Assembly: GCA_963662175.1 (NCBI GenBank)
Contig: OY759225.1
Location: forward strand, 5,839,107 to 5,903,106
Direction of reading: 5' to 3'
Length of the DNA: 64,000 bases
Source of the DNA: Aradus depressus
Taxonomy: Eukaryota; Arthropoda; Insecta; Hemiptera; Aradidae
The notes under the pieces were generated by a model. The model searched no databases, was not told where the DNA came from, and saw only the letters and a program-made list of their open reading frames with translations. Of the stretch, positions 1-11,018 are shown one piece after another. The translations under genes were made by a program, and so were the position numbers. Every line of letters starts with the position of its first letter. Within the stretch, counting starts at the first letter, position 1.

Positions 1-12
1 TTTTCTTTCAGT

Positions 13-37
13 GGGGGGGGGGGAGGGGGGGGGGGGG
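13..37. repeat. G-rich homopolymer tract
   Basis: Nearly uninterrupted G run broken by one A. Low-complexity sequence that could form a G-quadruplex and is prone to length error in assembly. The following bases to about 440 show no recognisable gene. Confidence 0.8.
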
Positions 38-440
38 TGCGGTTTTATTTAGGAGAAACAGGAGAAAAGTGAGGCCGTTAAGAATGCCTTGAGACAGGTT
101 ATGACAGAAGAGGGTGTAAATCGGGGTGAGACAGCTGGAGAGGGTTGAAATATTAACTCCATGCTGGGTCCTTCATAATGCAGACCATGTTGATTGAAAC
201 CTCCACTGTTCTGTCCTCCACTCCAGGCTAACACAAGAACATGGCTTTCCTCTTTCCGTAGTAAGGAAATACTCCATCAGGGGTAGAAATTATTCAAAAT
301 AAATTGAAGGAGTCGGCGAAATTTGGCAAGGATAATAATATTTATTTCCGTTAAACCATAACATGGTAATACGATATGTCATAAGAATGTTTACATTAAC
401 ATAGCTTATAATTTAGATACTTAAACGAATATTAACTCTT

Positions 441-1040
441 AAGTGCCCCCAAGACGAATTGCAATTGTCAATGATATCATTGATGGGACTAATTGATCGT
501 CTAGGAGGCAATTGACGCGATTGTCAATTAAATGACGGCGATTGATAAAAATTTTGATAGAAGGTCATTGATAAGAGCAATTCATGGCATCGATTGATAG
601 TGTAACTAGCTTGTTTGCCAGACAGCAAAGATGAGTGTCGTTTCTGATGAGGTGGTTTCGTTCGAGGAAAGAGAATTTGTTTTGCTGTTAATATCTGAGA
701 AAATTTTTGTAATCCTCGGGTTAAGTGTCTCGAAGGGTACGTAATAAATTTTCGTGGGTAAAACGGCTTCTCAGTTTATACCATTCTTTGGATCAACGTA
801 TCATTCTCTTTTCTTTCTTCCGAATGCAGAGGGCTAGAGTTAATGCAAGACATCTCATGTCTGTGTTCGAGACCATTTTAAAATATAATCAATAATCAAC
901 AAATTAAAATATCAGCGAGAACACTATGTCAAAACTGAACAATTGAAGGTGAACACAGAAACTAGAATTGATGTGATGCTCGATCAATCGCACCTTCAAT
1001 TGAAACTGTCAATTTCAATTGATCGTCTCTGGGGCACTTT
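441..1040. mobile_element. Palindromic MITE (CAATTG-rich)
   Basis: The two ends are inverted copies: AAGTGCCCCCAAGACGA at the left, and TCGTCTCTGGGGCACTTT at the right, which reads as the same motif on the other strand. The interior is full of CAATTG/TTGATCG inverted motifs and has no ORF. This is the structure of a non-autonomous DNA transposon. A TAA-like flank would suit a Harbinger-type insertion but is not decisive. Superfamily unknown. Confidence 0.6.
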
Positions 1041-1129
1041 ACGAGTCTGACACACATGGATTAGAATTAACAATTCTACTAAAAAGTAAAAAGAAATGAA
1101 TAAATACTTGAAAATTTAAGTACAAACAT

Positions 1130-1794
1130 AATAATTACAGTAGATAAAGTATATAATAATTACAGTAGATAAAGTATATAATAAATACAGTAGATAAAGT
1201 ATATAATAAATACAGTAGATAAAGTATATAATAAATACAGTAGATAAAGTATATAATAATTACAGTAGATAAAGTATATAATAAATACAGTAGATAAAGT
1301 ATATAATAAATACAGTAGATAAAGTATATAATAATTACAGTAGATAAAGTATATAATAAATACAGTAGATAAAGTATATAATAAATACAGTAGATAAAGT
1401 ATATAATAATTACAGTAGATAAAGTATATAATAAATACAGTAGATAAAGTATATAATAAATACAGTAGATAAAGTATATAATAAATACAGTAGATAAAGT
1501 ATATAATAAATACAGTAGATAAAGTATATAATAAATACAGTAGATAAAGTATATAATAATTACAGTAGATAAAGTATATAATAAATACAGTAGATAAAGT
1601 ATATAATAAATACAGTAGATAAAGTATATAATAATTACAGTAGATAAAGTATATAATAAATACAGTAGATAAAGTATATAATAAATACAGTAGATAAAGT
1701 ATATAATAATTACAGTAGATAAAGTATATAATAATTACAGTAGATAAAGTATATAATAAATACAGTAGATAAAGTATATAATAAATACAGTAGA
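1130..1794. repeat. 25-bp minisatellite, ~26 units
   Basis: Head-to-tail array of a 25-bp unit containing ACAGTAGATAAAGTATAT, spacing exactly 25 bp throughout. Units differ almost only at one base, AATAATT versus AATAAAT. The order of the two variants is mostly T-A-A, giving a 75-bp higher-order period. The last unit degrades at TAGAAACATT. Confidence 0.97.
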
Positions 1795-1799
1795 AACAT

Positions 1800-2080
1800 T
1801 CTTTAATTTAATTAAAATTAAGATAATTAATTAAAATTAAGTGTTTTTTTACGACGTTTATGAGACGTTCTCATGTCCCTTCCTCAGGTCACTATGTGCG
1901 AAATATAGAAAAGAGAAGGAAAACAAAATAACAATAACAATTATAAAATATATATAAATAAATAAATAAAATGCTAGAAAAAATACATAAGAGAGAAAAA
2001 TAAATTAGTATATAAATAATAATTAATATGTAGGTTGGACAGAACTTAAAGGAGGATATCTATGGAGGAACTCAACTAAA
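1800..2080 (-). mobile_element. Degenerate repeat related to 10.66-11.13 kb
   Basis: Read on the minus strand this contains GAGTTCCTCCAT, then further along a GTGACCTGAGGAAGGGACAT block and ACGTCGTAA. The same order of motifs occurs on the plus strand at 10660-11130 (GAGTTCCTCCAC, then GGGACCTGGTGATGGGACGA, then ATCGTTAGAATAAA). It is therefore a diverged dispersed repeat. Its class is not clear; such ends occur in Penelope-like and other retroelements. Confidence 0.45.
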
Positions 2081-2250
2081 TAAAAATGAAAGTTATGTAT
2101 CAAAAAATGATTTTGGATGTAAAACATGATTCTTTTCCGATAATGTTTTCAGTTGGTTTCAATATATCTCATGAGTATCTTCAAGAAGTGGGGAAAGGCA
2201 ATAAAGAAATTAGTTATTTTGAGTTTCAAAAAGAGAGGAGCAACGTTTAG

Positions 2251-2410
2251 TTAGTTATTATGACTCATGCCCGGGCTTTAACTACGAGGTCATATCGCCT
2301 ACTACCAGAGGTCTCTTTCGTCACTCTGGTGGACTTGAGCCCGACTCTACTGTGGGAGTCCTAATTTTTGCCCATCCTAAATTTTTATTCACCGAGGGAC
2401 CATCGCTTAG
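2251..2410 (-). mobile_element. SINE1 copy, 3' part with internal deletion
   Basis: Matches the SINE1 body in reverse, from the ATGAGTCATAATAACTAA tail inward through the GGGCTCATG/CCACCAGAGTGACGAAAGAG region. It then jumps to GCGATGGTCCC because the CTAGGGTAGGGG...GTACAGGC segment is missing. No tRNA head. Confidence 0.9.
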
Positions 2411-2850
2411 TTGGGGTTTTTTGAATTGAGGCAATACACACAAAATCTGTAATGAATGTATTCTCCGAAATCAGACGAAAATTGAGACCACTTTACTCCG
2501 AGGCGTAAGTACATTTCACAAGATACCGCATACGTTTGTGACCTAATCAAAAATCTTTCCAAGTAAAAGACGTAGAGAAAACAAAAGTACATATTTTATG
2601 TGAAATACATTTTTTCACAGGTAGTCCGGTTTTTGAGATATATGCAAAAAAAAACATCCTGAAACGTAGTTTTAAACACAAAAAACACATATTTTTAGAC
2701 GTTTCCTTGATTTTCCAGGAAACGGTTAGTGCTATCGAAAAATTGGTTTCAACCAAAAATGTTCCTTATTAAAATTCCAATCGTTATATGTCCTCAAATT
2801 TGAGATATGATTAATAGGTCCAAAGTTATGTCGCCTCAAGAAAGTCCCAT
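2411..2850 (-). repeat. Dispersed repeat shared with 31.96-32.13 kb
   Basis: The minus strand reads as a diverged copy of plus-strand 31960-32130, including the block encoding KWSQFSSDFG. Both copies lie beside SINE1 insertions. No complete ORF; described as an unclassified repeat. Confidence 0.5.
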
Positions 2851-3479
2851 AATGGCCACATAACATATCTTTTTTACGTCTTACTCAAATATCTATTTTT
2901 AGCCCGACGATATTTATACAATTAGTTTTTTTATAATATTCTCTTTTGTATAATGTATGTTACTTTAAAAAATAAAGCAGATACTTTATTTGTCAAAATA
3001 GAATATATAAATAGATATCAATTCTGTTGCATACATTTCACTTGTTCTATGTTAATCTTGAGCGGCAAAATTTCTAATCCTTCTTGTTTTTGCAATTTCA
3101 AGTTTTGCAATTCTCTATGTATGCACTGCTTATATCAAGTAGACCCCCCTTCAATAATATTGGACTTGTATTTGCTCACTATCGTTATATGGTACAAACT
3201 AATTTCAAATGGTAACCTTTAACGAAACTCCAGGATATCTCTAGTATTAATAAACAGGTTGATATAGTGGGGAGACATGGAGGGGAGAGGCCCGTTCGTA
3301 TATCTGCTTTGATGTGTAATAACCGTTTGATCCTTGATCTGTCCTGTTGATCCGTCTCGGTTGACACAAGGCCGCCTACATGGTCACCCGTTCGGTGTGC
3401 AGTGTGCAGTGCGTCTGACAGTCTGTCAAATGAGAGAGCAGCCCATAGCAATCAGTACCGCAATTACATATATGTAATA
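2851..3479. other. Unassigned stretch with a GC-rich island
   Basis: AT-rich sequence with a clearly more GC-rich island at about 3225-3450. That island is open on the minus strand for 88 codons, but the peptide is not recognised and no convincing splice sites frame it. It could be an untranslated exon or an unrecognised repeat. Confidence 0.3.
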
Positions 3480-3707
3480 ATATTTATAACAATGGAATAA
3501 TAAAGTTACACACATTATAATTATTAATAATATATTATAAAATTAATTATATTTATTGATATAAAAAACAGTTGTTAGAAATGAATTAATTTAATTAGTG
3601 AATAAATATATGCAGTCACATTTTGTTTTAAAACGAACCAATGAGTAAAGAACAAAAGACGACCATCAGCTGTTTTAAATAGAATTGACCAGTCTAAGTT
3701 GGGTTGT

Positions 3708-4047
3708 TACGTAGTTAGTTATTATGAGTCATGCCCGGGCTTTAACTACGAGGTCATATCGCCTACTACCAGAGCGCTCTTTCGTCACTCTGGTGAACAT
3801 GAGCCCGACTCTTCTATGGGAGGCCAAAATCTTGCCTACCCTAAATTTTTATTCACCTAGGTCAGGGATCTTTAACGAGTACCTGACATCGTACAGGCTC
3901 GGGACCATCGCTTAACGTCCCATCCGAAGGACGGAGTGCTTAAGTGTATTTTACCTCCCAGATAAAATAAACTAAGGGCCTCGGTTGAACCCACGATCTT
4001 GAGCTCAGAAGGCAAGCACGCATACCACTAAGCTACAGGCGCCCTGA
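3708..4047 (-). mobile_element. SINE1, full length, 12-bp TSD
   Basis: Complete tRNA-derived SINE in reverse orientation, flanked by AAGTTGGGTTGT at 3696-3707 and 4048-4059. The head at the right end (GGGCGCCTGTAGCTTAGTGG) resembles a tRNA 5' half with the polymerase III A box; the B-box-like GGGTTC motif follows. The body contains CCGTCCTTCGGATGGGACG, and the element ends in ATAATAACTAACTACGTA. It landed inside repeat RA. Confidence 0.95.
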
Positions 4048-4100
4048 AAGTTGGGTTGTGGAGGTGAGAAGACTGAGTGAGATGTGAAGGTGGGACAGTC

Positions 4101-4481
4101 TAGTTGTCAGAGACGTGTTTTTAGGCTTAAGGTAGTGAACCAAGTAGGTGTGAAATAACAGTGAAATAGATGCGCAATTAGGTACTTTTATTTATTTATA
4201 TGTACATAATATGTACATATAAATACATAATATGTACATATAAATACATAATATGTACATATAAATACATAGGTAATATGTACATATAATATGTTATATG
4301 TATATATATGTTAAATGTACATATAATATGTACATATAAATACATAATATGTACATATAATATGGATACATAATATGTACATATAAATAAATAAAAGTAC
4401 CTAATTGCGCATCTATTTCACTGTTATTTCACACCTACTTGGTTCACTACCTTAAGCCTAAAAACACGTCTCTGACAACTA
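4101..4481. repeat. Perfect inverted repeat around an AT-rich core
   Basis: Left arm 4101-4209 and right arm 4373-4481 are exact reverse complements by eye, about 109 bp each. The core between them is built of TACATAATATGTACATATAAA units. The arms are repeat RA sequence, so this is a fold-back duplication inside an older repeat. Confidence 0.9.
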
Positions 4482-4984
4482 TATATTATATATATGCTCA
4501 AAATAACATTGATATAGTTTTAAGTAATTAGTTTGTAAGATTTTTTTAAATTATAAGTAATTTTTTTAATTTTTTTTATTGATATTTTGATTTTATTTAT
4601 AATGTAGGTTTAGGTAAATGAACCCAAATATGTGTTCTCTTATTCTATGCTATTCATTTTCCCTGTAAACCCACTAAGATAATTTATACCTTTGGATTAG
4701 ATTTAACATTTTTACAAATTTAGAAAAACTATATGGCATCTCTTTATTAAATTTATGAAAAGTCAAAATCAAAAGTTTAATTTATAAATACGTGCACTTT
4801 CTTCAAAATTGCACGTCTAGAACTTTCGACAATTTCTTTATGACCCTTTTCGGAAGTTACTGTAGAAATCAAAATTTAGTAGAAGACCAGCTAAAATTTC
4901 TACAGGACATTTGGTAATTATATTTAATTTTATTATTTGATTAATTATTATTAACTTTATTTATTTATTTAATTTTACATAATT

Positions 4985-5610
4985 ATTTTCTTTATCACAG
5001 TGAATCACCGACAATGCCCTTCCCCAACACCACTCCTTACAGCACATATGTAAGGCCTTCTGAATACTCAAACTAAATTTTGTGTCGTTTTGTGCATTAT
5101 ATAAGCAGATATTAAGGTTTTTGAGTCGAGCCATCCTCAGAACTTCCACCTCGGATGATTTCGCCAAAAATTAATCGCTCATCCTTATGGGGTTTTGAAA
5201 TAAAATAATAAAATTTCTTATCGTTATATTCATTACATCGGCAGTTACTAGGATTTTCAGGTAAAGCCTCTCCCCGTTGAGCCCCCTCAGATCCTCCACC
5301 CGTCTGCCGAATTCGCTGAAAATTAATAAAATTAATAAGTGTAGTCCTCATGGGATTTTAAATTCAGATATGAAATATGGTGCCGATACATACATTAGAA
5401 CGGCAGTTATTAAAATTTAGGCCTCTCTCTTAAACTCCTTCCCTTTGGTCGATTTGGCTAAAAATCGATAGGTGTTGGCCTTATAATATTCATGTGTCGA
5501 TACATTCAATCTATCGGGAGTTCACTCAGAATTTTTTTTCATATTTGGAATCTGTAGGCCGGAAAACATAAAATTCTGTTGAAGATTCCTCATCGAATTT
5601 TAATTTATTA
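4985..5610 (+). repeat. CTTCCCCAG family, forward copy
   Basis: Degenerate copy of the modular repeat best preserved at 35746-36230 and 61115-61940. It starts with GTGAATCACCGACAATG and CTTCCCCA. Internal modules carry CATTACATCGGCAGTTA, GAAAATTAATAA, GGGGTTTTGAA and TTCAATCTATCGGGAGTT. Non-coding; short ORFs here are repeat artefacts. Confidence 0.6.
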
Positions 5611-6060
5611 CACATTCACATGAAAGAGTTTCATAGCAAAATTATGGTACTTTCGGGTTTATGATTTCTGAGTTTTGGCACAGTTTAGAGCAACGCTCCT
5701 GTCAGTTCACTTTGGGAATTAGAATGGGGTCAAGGGAGGGGCGCAATTTATATCCACCCTTAAAATTAACAACCGAGATATCTGTAAGAACTTGGACAAC
5801 AAATGAGGAAGGGATTTAACCATGAGGTATATCACGTGGGTCGGATACCTGAAAGTGGGAGCTGTTCATTATCTGAACGTCTGTTTTTAGTAGGTATTTT
5901 GCCAAAAAAGGACTTTGTGGGAGGGATTGGTTCCCCTGGGTAGGGGAAGGATTTATTGGGGTTGGGATGAGAAGAGAGGTCTGCACTATATCACGGCTTG
6001 TTTCTCCCTGTTTGGAGAGTTGCAACGAACCACCTGTGCATCATCCGGCTTCTGTATCTG
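5611..6060. other. Unassigned, moderately GC-rich
   Basis: No recognisable domain or repeat. A 69-codon minus-strand frame is present at 5816-6025, but its peptide matches nothing I know. Confidence 0.25.
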
Positions 6061-6142
6061 TGGGCGTCGGTAGCTACTGAGCTCATCACTTGAGGACGCT
6101 ATCCTTCGGAGTTCTAGAGCCTGTACGGCATCAGGACTCGTA
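6061..6142 (+). mobile_element. SINE1 remnant, head and part of body
   Basis: GGGCGTCGGTAGCT followed by CTATCCTTCGGA and GAGCCTGTACGGCATCAGGA matches the SINE1 order with internal deletions. Confidence 0.7.
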
Positions 6143-6227
6143 CTCTAGATTATCTTTTTTTTCACTTCATAAACAAATCGAGCTGGGGAAGTACTCCTAT
6201 ATATGTTTTCCATTGTAATTACTTTTA

Positions 6228-6660
6228 TTTAATACTAGCAGTAATACACGGCGTTGCCCGGGGAACTTTGACTTTCCTCCTAATATCTCTTATTCGAATT
6301 CTTTTCAATTCTTCAACAGTACATTTTTGATGTTATAATTTTCAATAATTCATATGGAATAAGGCTTATAGTCCTTCAACGGCAGACTTTTGCTAATATA
6401 TAGCATATTTTTTAATTCGACATTTTGAATACTACATGTGAAATTTCATGACAATCCGACCATTAGTTAATGAGCTATCACTATCTTTATACTTAGACTC
6501 CCCCCACAACTCCCCCTGCATTTCAAAAATTAGGGACGCCACATAGCCTATTTTTCAATCTGGCTTAGAAGGATGCTACCTCTGAGGTTTCATGAAAATC
6601 CGTCCAGAGGTTTGAGCGTGATGTTGGAACTAACCCAGTTTCAGCTTTATTAATATCGAC
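6228..6660 (+). mobile_element. RTE/BovB-like non-LTR fragment
   Basis: Begins with ACTAGCAGTAATACACGG and CGTTGCCCGGGGA and ends with TTTCATGAAAATCCGTCC, GGTTTGAGCGTGATG and ATTAATATCGAC. That order (tip motif with TTGCCCGGG, then CATGAAAATCCGTCC near the 3' end) is typical of short RTE-type copies in arthropods. No coding capacity. Assignment rests on motif memory only. Confidence 0.45.
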
Positions 6661-7139
6661 TTATACCTGAGGTAGGGGCCCGCACCGAAATATTGTCCCC
6701 ATAGAAGATTTATATATAAAAATATAAATATAAAATATTCATATTTAAATAATATAAATAGTACCTATTATAATAGGGTATTTATTATTTATTTTATATG
6801 GGATTGTATTCAAATATATAATATTTGTTGATGTATATAATTCTGATGTACAGAATTGTATGTCGCATCCAATTACCATTTTATGTTTCAACAAAAATGA
6901 ATTGTAATAAAAAAAATTATTAAAAATAATTACCTCATTTCCGGTAGAAAAGATTTTAAGCTGGTTTCCAAAAAGTTTTAATTAATAAAAAATAATAAAC
7001 TTTACGACGTGCAAGTTAAGAAAAGTGCATGTATAAAAAAAAAGTGTGATTACTTGGATTTTCCATTTAAAAAATATAATTAGAAATGTCAGAAAACATT
7101 ATCTAGTGATTATGTGATCTATCAATATAAATGTTAGTT
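6661..7139. other. AT-rich, nothing recognised
   Basis: Simple AT-rich sequence without ORFs or recognisable repeats. Confidence 0.4.
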
Positions 7140-7215
7140 ATTATAATTAACGAGTACCTGACATCGTACAGGCTCGGGACCATCGCTTAACGTCCCATCC
7201 GAAGGACGGCATGCT
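7140..7215 (-). mobile_element. SINE1 fragment (central body)
   Basis: Reverse-orientation fragment covering GTCCTTCGGATGGGACGTTA through GTACTCGTTAA, joined to TTATAACTAAC. It abuts the full SINE1 on its right, so one SINE1 landed beside or inside another. Confidence 0.9.
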
Positions 7216-7216
7216 T

Positions 7217-7546
7217 TATGACTCATGCCCGGGCTTTAACTACGAGGTCATATCGCCTACTTCCAGAGCGCTCTTTCGTCACTCTGGTGGACATGAGCCC
7301 GACTCTACTGTAGGAGTCCTAAATTTTGCCTACCCTAAATTTTTTATTCATCTAGGTTAGGGGTCTTTAACGAGTACCTGACATCGTACAGGCTCGGGAC
7401 CATCGCTTAACGTCCCATCCGAAGGACGGCGTGCTTAAGTTTATTTTACCTCCCAGATAAAATAAACTAAGGGCCTCGGTCGGGTTTTCAACCCACGTTC
7501 TTGAGCTCAGAAGGTAAGCACGCATACCACTGAGCTACCGGCGCCC
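7217..7546 (-). mobile_element. SINE1, nearly full length
   Basis: Complete reverse copy from ATGAGTCATA to the tRNA-like head GGGCGCCGGTAGCTCAGTGG at 7546. The right flank is a (TA)n run at about 7547-7566. The B-box region is altered (GGGTTGAAAACCCGACC). Confidence 0.95.
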
Positions 7547-7626
7547 TTTATATATATATATATATAAAACACGCTAGATTGGCGCTATGATCTTGGCTGT
7601 TGCGCGCCAAACAAAAAACCCAAATA

Positions 7627-8225
7627 CAGTAGAATCTCTATGTCGAACATCAAGGGAGACGCCTAAAAATTCGAGTTATAGAGTTTTCGACTTATGGAGG
7701 ATTTCGACTTAGGCGGTTTGATTCGACTTGTAGAGATTAAGATTCATTCTAACTAATTTTGAGTTAGAGAGGTGAAATAAATAAAAATTCAAGTTACAGA
7801 GGTAACAAACATATTTATATTTATTATAAATCAACATTATTTCAGAACATCCTTAAAATAAAAAATACGTAGTATATGTAGGTATTAAAAAAAATCAGTA
7901 ATTTTGTTTTTGCTTTAGATAATTGGTAATCCTATTTATTGTATACTCCTAAATTGTTTTCTAAGAAACAATGGTGTACATTGTCGGCAAATTCTTAAAG
8001 TCGGTAACTTATTTTTCTTCGAGCTATAGAGGTAATAAGTTTCAAATAATCGAGTTGTAAAGGTGGTAAAATAAAACATCGCTATGTTCGAGATACAGAT
8101 GTCCAATTTATTTTTTCGAGTTATAGAGGGAAAAATGAAGTATGCTTGTAGGGACTCACTGATTATTTCGACTAATAGAGGGTTGAAATTTCGAGTAATG
8201 GAGGTTTTGGGGCTTGAAGGGAAAG
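7627..8225. mobile_element. pogo/Tigger-like non-autonomous element
   Basis: A TA is followed by CAGTAGAATCTCTATGTCGA, the terminal pattern of pogo/Tigger elements. The interior repeats TCGAGTTATAGAGG-like motifs in both orientations. The right end is worn and set by the last such motif, so that boundary is uncertain. No transposase ORF. Confidence 0.5.
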
Positions 8226-8863
8226 GAACGGTACTGCTACTTGCCAGTAATTCATTAAAGAATTCTGAAATAAATTTAATATTTAAACTTTGAATTACTA
8301 TTGAAACACGTCAGGTTGCTTGTCAGTAATATAACAACACTTGTCAACAGGAGGCGAGATAATTATAACAATGATCTCCAATCTTAATTTACTAACTATT
8401 TTCTGGGTAAAAGCGTTGAAGAAAATAATGGAACAATTGGGTCGCTAACAAGAAGAAAGATCAATTTGGTTGAAACTTTCCTTTGCTTCTAATTAAAAAA
8501 GTTGTTCTTGTAATGTTGGCCATTTACATTTGAAACGACGAGGATCTTAGTTGGTTACAGTTCCTGGCTTGAAACTAGATAAGAATTCAAACATAACGAA
8601 AGGAGTTAGACACTTGAGAGATCTTGGACATTCAGTTTAAACAACCAAACATTTTAATTCTCTTCGTCAGAATTTTAATTTGAGTACAGCTCAATGGAAT
8701 TGAGGGTTCAATGTGCCTGTCTGCTCGCAATAAGGGCGGAAGAGCTCATCTCTGGGGTGGGTTTGTGGTAAAACCTAGTGCAATATTTACTTTTCCCAGC
8801 TATTCCAAGTAGGGGAAGTTGGTTTATTCAAGGATATATACATATATATACATTAGGGTGTCC
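8226..8863. other. Unassigned
   Basis: No ORF or repeat recognised. A short GC-richer patch is present at about 8700-8790. Confidence 0.3.
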
Positions 8864-9390
8864 GTTATTTTGAAAAAGTTTAAATTTTGATGATTTCCAA
8901 ACGGATTGTGGTTTAGAATCACGAAAAAATAAATCTCTCAAATTTTGGAATTTTTTGAAATGGAAAAAACTATCATTTGAATTTCAGATGGAGTTTAACA
9001 TTCTTTTTCGACACTTCAAGACATTTTACAGCGCTGTTCGTTTAATTTCTAATGTTTCGGCTTGACGGCTGATCACGGTGTTAGAATTGCAGTTTTTCAA
9101 GTTGACAACTGTCAAAAATGCTGTCAACTTTTGAAAAAATAATAAAATCTGCTGTTTAATTCCAAGTCAACTGAAAAACTGCAATTCTAACACTAGATTC
9201 CTGATCAGCACCCAACAAAACCTAAGAATACGAATTTTGAAGCCGAAACATTAGAAATTAAACGAACCGCGCTGTAAAATGTCTTGAAGTGTCGAAAACT
9301 ATTTCAAAAAATACCAAATTTTGAGAGATTTATTTTTTCGTGATTCTAAACCAGAATCCGTTTGGAAATCATCAACTTTTTCAAAATAAC
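8864..9390. mobile_element. Fold-back (long inverted repeat) element
   Basis: The two halves are imperfect reverse complements over more than 200 bp each. Matching pairs include GTTATTTTGAAAAAGTTTAA with its complement at 9375-9390, TTAGAATCACGAAAAAATAA with the block near 9335, and CGACACTTCAAGACATTTTA with the block near 9275. The loop is near 9130-9160. Non-coding. Confidence 0.85.
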
Positions 9391-9486
9391 TAATAAATTT
9401 TTTTATATATTAATTTTTATTTTTGTTATCCTATAAAAAACAGTTTTATTTACTTGTGTGTGTCGTCTTCTTCTTTTCTATTTCAG

Positions 9487-9757
9487 CTTGTGGATCAAGT
9501 GCGTATATGGTGTCTTCAAATTGGCCTGGTCCTATGGTGATGCACACATCACTGCACTGATGTTCTATGATCTTCATTTATTTTCTTTGATGTCTTCTGG
9601 CATCAGGCTGATTCGACGGCTGAACGGGGAACATTCTTCTAGACAAATGGGGAAAGATGGACATCCTGGACAGACAGACATGAACGCCCTCCACCACACC
9701 GGCTTTCTCCCTCCCTTCATGCCGAAGCCATCTCAATTCATTATAGAATCCATTTAA
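9487..9757 (+). CDS. Candidate terminal exon, unknown protein
   Basis: A strong acceptor-like pyrimidine tract (GTCTTCTTCTTTTCTATTTCAG) ends at 9486. After it a frame stays open for about 90 codons to TAA at 9755-9757. The segment is visibly more GC-rich than its surroundings and codons often end in G or C. The peptide includes LWIKCVYGVFKLAWSYGD and ends in FMPKPSQFIIESI; I recognise no domain. It could be a real last exon, an exonised repeat, or chance. No upstream exon was found. Confidence 0.35.
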
Positions 9758-10656
9758 GCTAATTTTATTTACCTTATATCGCTAAAAAAACATATTTTTG
9801 CATAATTTAACGTTATTCGCATATTTTTATTGATATTTTTGAGTTTCTTCGGCAGTTCAAAGATAGACTCTGTAAAGTGTAGGTGCAACATATTTTTTTA
9901 AGCCATTTTTATTTTTTTTGTAAACTGACGAATAGTAAATATTAATCCCACACTTTTTTCCAAATGTTTTCCACTAAAGCTTCTGTTTGGTCAAGTGTAC
10001 ACGCTTTTTATTGAGATGAGTGCATTCCAGGAACCTCCAATGTTTCTCTTGAATTCAATGTGTTCATATTGCGAACTTTATTAATTTATTCTCGGAACTG
10101 TTTTCCCCCCTTCTTTCTTATTCTTTTATTAAGTCGATCAGTTCGGTTTTAAACGTTTGGGTGAAAAGCAGTGGAGGTGGTGAGCAAAGAGTCAGGGGTT
10201 GAATTGGGTTTTCAATTATGCGCCAGTTACTTCAATTCATGTGAAGCGCTCATTCAGCCGATACAAATCAATTTTGAGGCTAGACAGGCCATCTTTTTTG
10301 TTTCAAAATTTAAAAAATGTTATTGTATGTAATAGTAGGTAACAATTTTTTAGTCGATTAAGTTCTTCTCTGATCAAATAATTTTTTATATCACTAAATT
10401 TTTTACTTTATTTTTTTGCTTATGTACTTTTTTATTTAATACATTTTATCTCTATAAAGATTTTCTATTCTCTAGTTTATTGTATTTTATAAGTACATTT
10501 TTCCTTTGCAGCCTTTCGCATATTTTTAGTATTTAATTGCATATTTTGCCAAATATATTTGCATATATATGTGCATATTGCGCTGTTTTTATTGCATAGG
10601 TACAAATCACAGCCCTATTCATAATTTTCCATTTATTATATAATTATTATTTTTTA
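9758..10656. other. AT-rich, no gene
   Basis: Long AT-rich interval with several short poly(T) runs and GCATATTT-like motifs. Nothing coding or repetitive is recognised. Confidence 0.4.
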
Positions 10657-10657
10657 A

Positions 10658-10777
10658 TAATAAGGTGGAGTTCCTCCACACCTTAAAGGTCAGTCCAATG
10701 TACGTTACTGTTTTATATATTAATTTATGATTTTTTATTTATTTAGACTTTTTTATACATTCAATTAAAGTTGATTA

Positions 10778-10831
<54 letters not shown>

Positions 10832-10948
10832 GTTAATCAACTTTAATTGAATGTATAAAAAAGTCTAAATAAATAAAAAATCATAAATTAATATATAAAA
10901 CAGTAACGTACATTGGACTGACCTTTAAGGTGTGGAGGAACTCCACCT

Positions 10949-10952
<4 letters not shown>
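10658..10952. repeat. Perfect palindrome, ~120-bp arms, (TA)n core
   Basis: Left arm 10658-10779 and right arm 10831-10952 are exact reverse complements over at least 119 bp, separated by a (TA)n run. Each arm ends in a small hairpin (GTGGAG ttc CTCCAC). The arm corresponds to the 5' part of the repeat that continues at 11019-11130. Confidence 0.95.
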
Positions 10953-11015
<63 letters not shown>

Positions 11016-11018
11016 ATT
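10953..11018. repeat. (TA)n microsatellite
   Basis: Uninterrupted TA dinucleotides followed by ATTATATATATA. Confidence 0.95.

Larger units (their letters stand above)
3480..4960 (+). repeat. Dispersed repeat family RA, copy 1
   Basis: First of three copies of one ~0.7-0.9 kb repeat (others at 39978-40640 and 56205-56960). Shared landmarks in order are GACCATCAGCTGTTTTA, GTTTAGGCTTAAG, AAATAGATGCGCAA, TTATTTATATGTA, TTCTATGCTATTCATTTTCC, AATTGCACGTCT and CTGTAGAAATCAAAATTTAG. This copy is interrupted by a SINE1 (3708-4047) and carries an inverted duplication of its own sequence (4101-4481). Confidence 0.75.

Noticed and set aside
1130..1794. CRISPR array
   Set aside because: A 25-bp period without spacers, AT-rich, in a eukaryotic context: a minisatellite.
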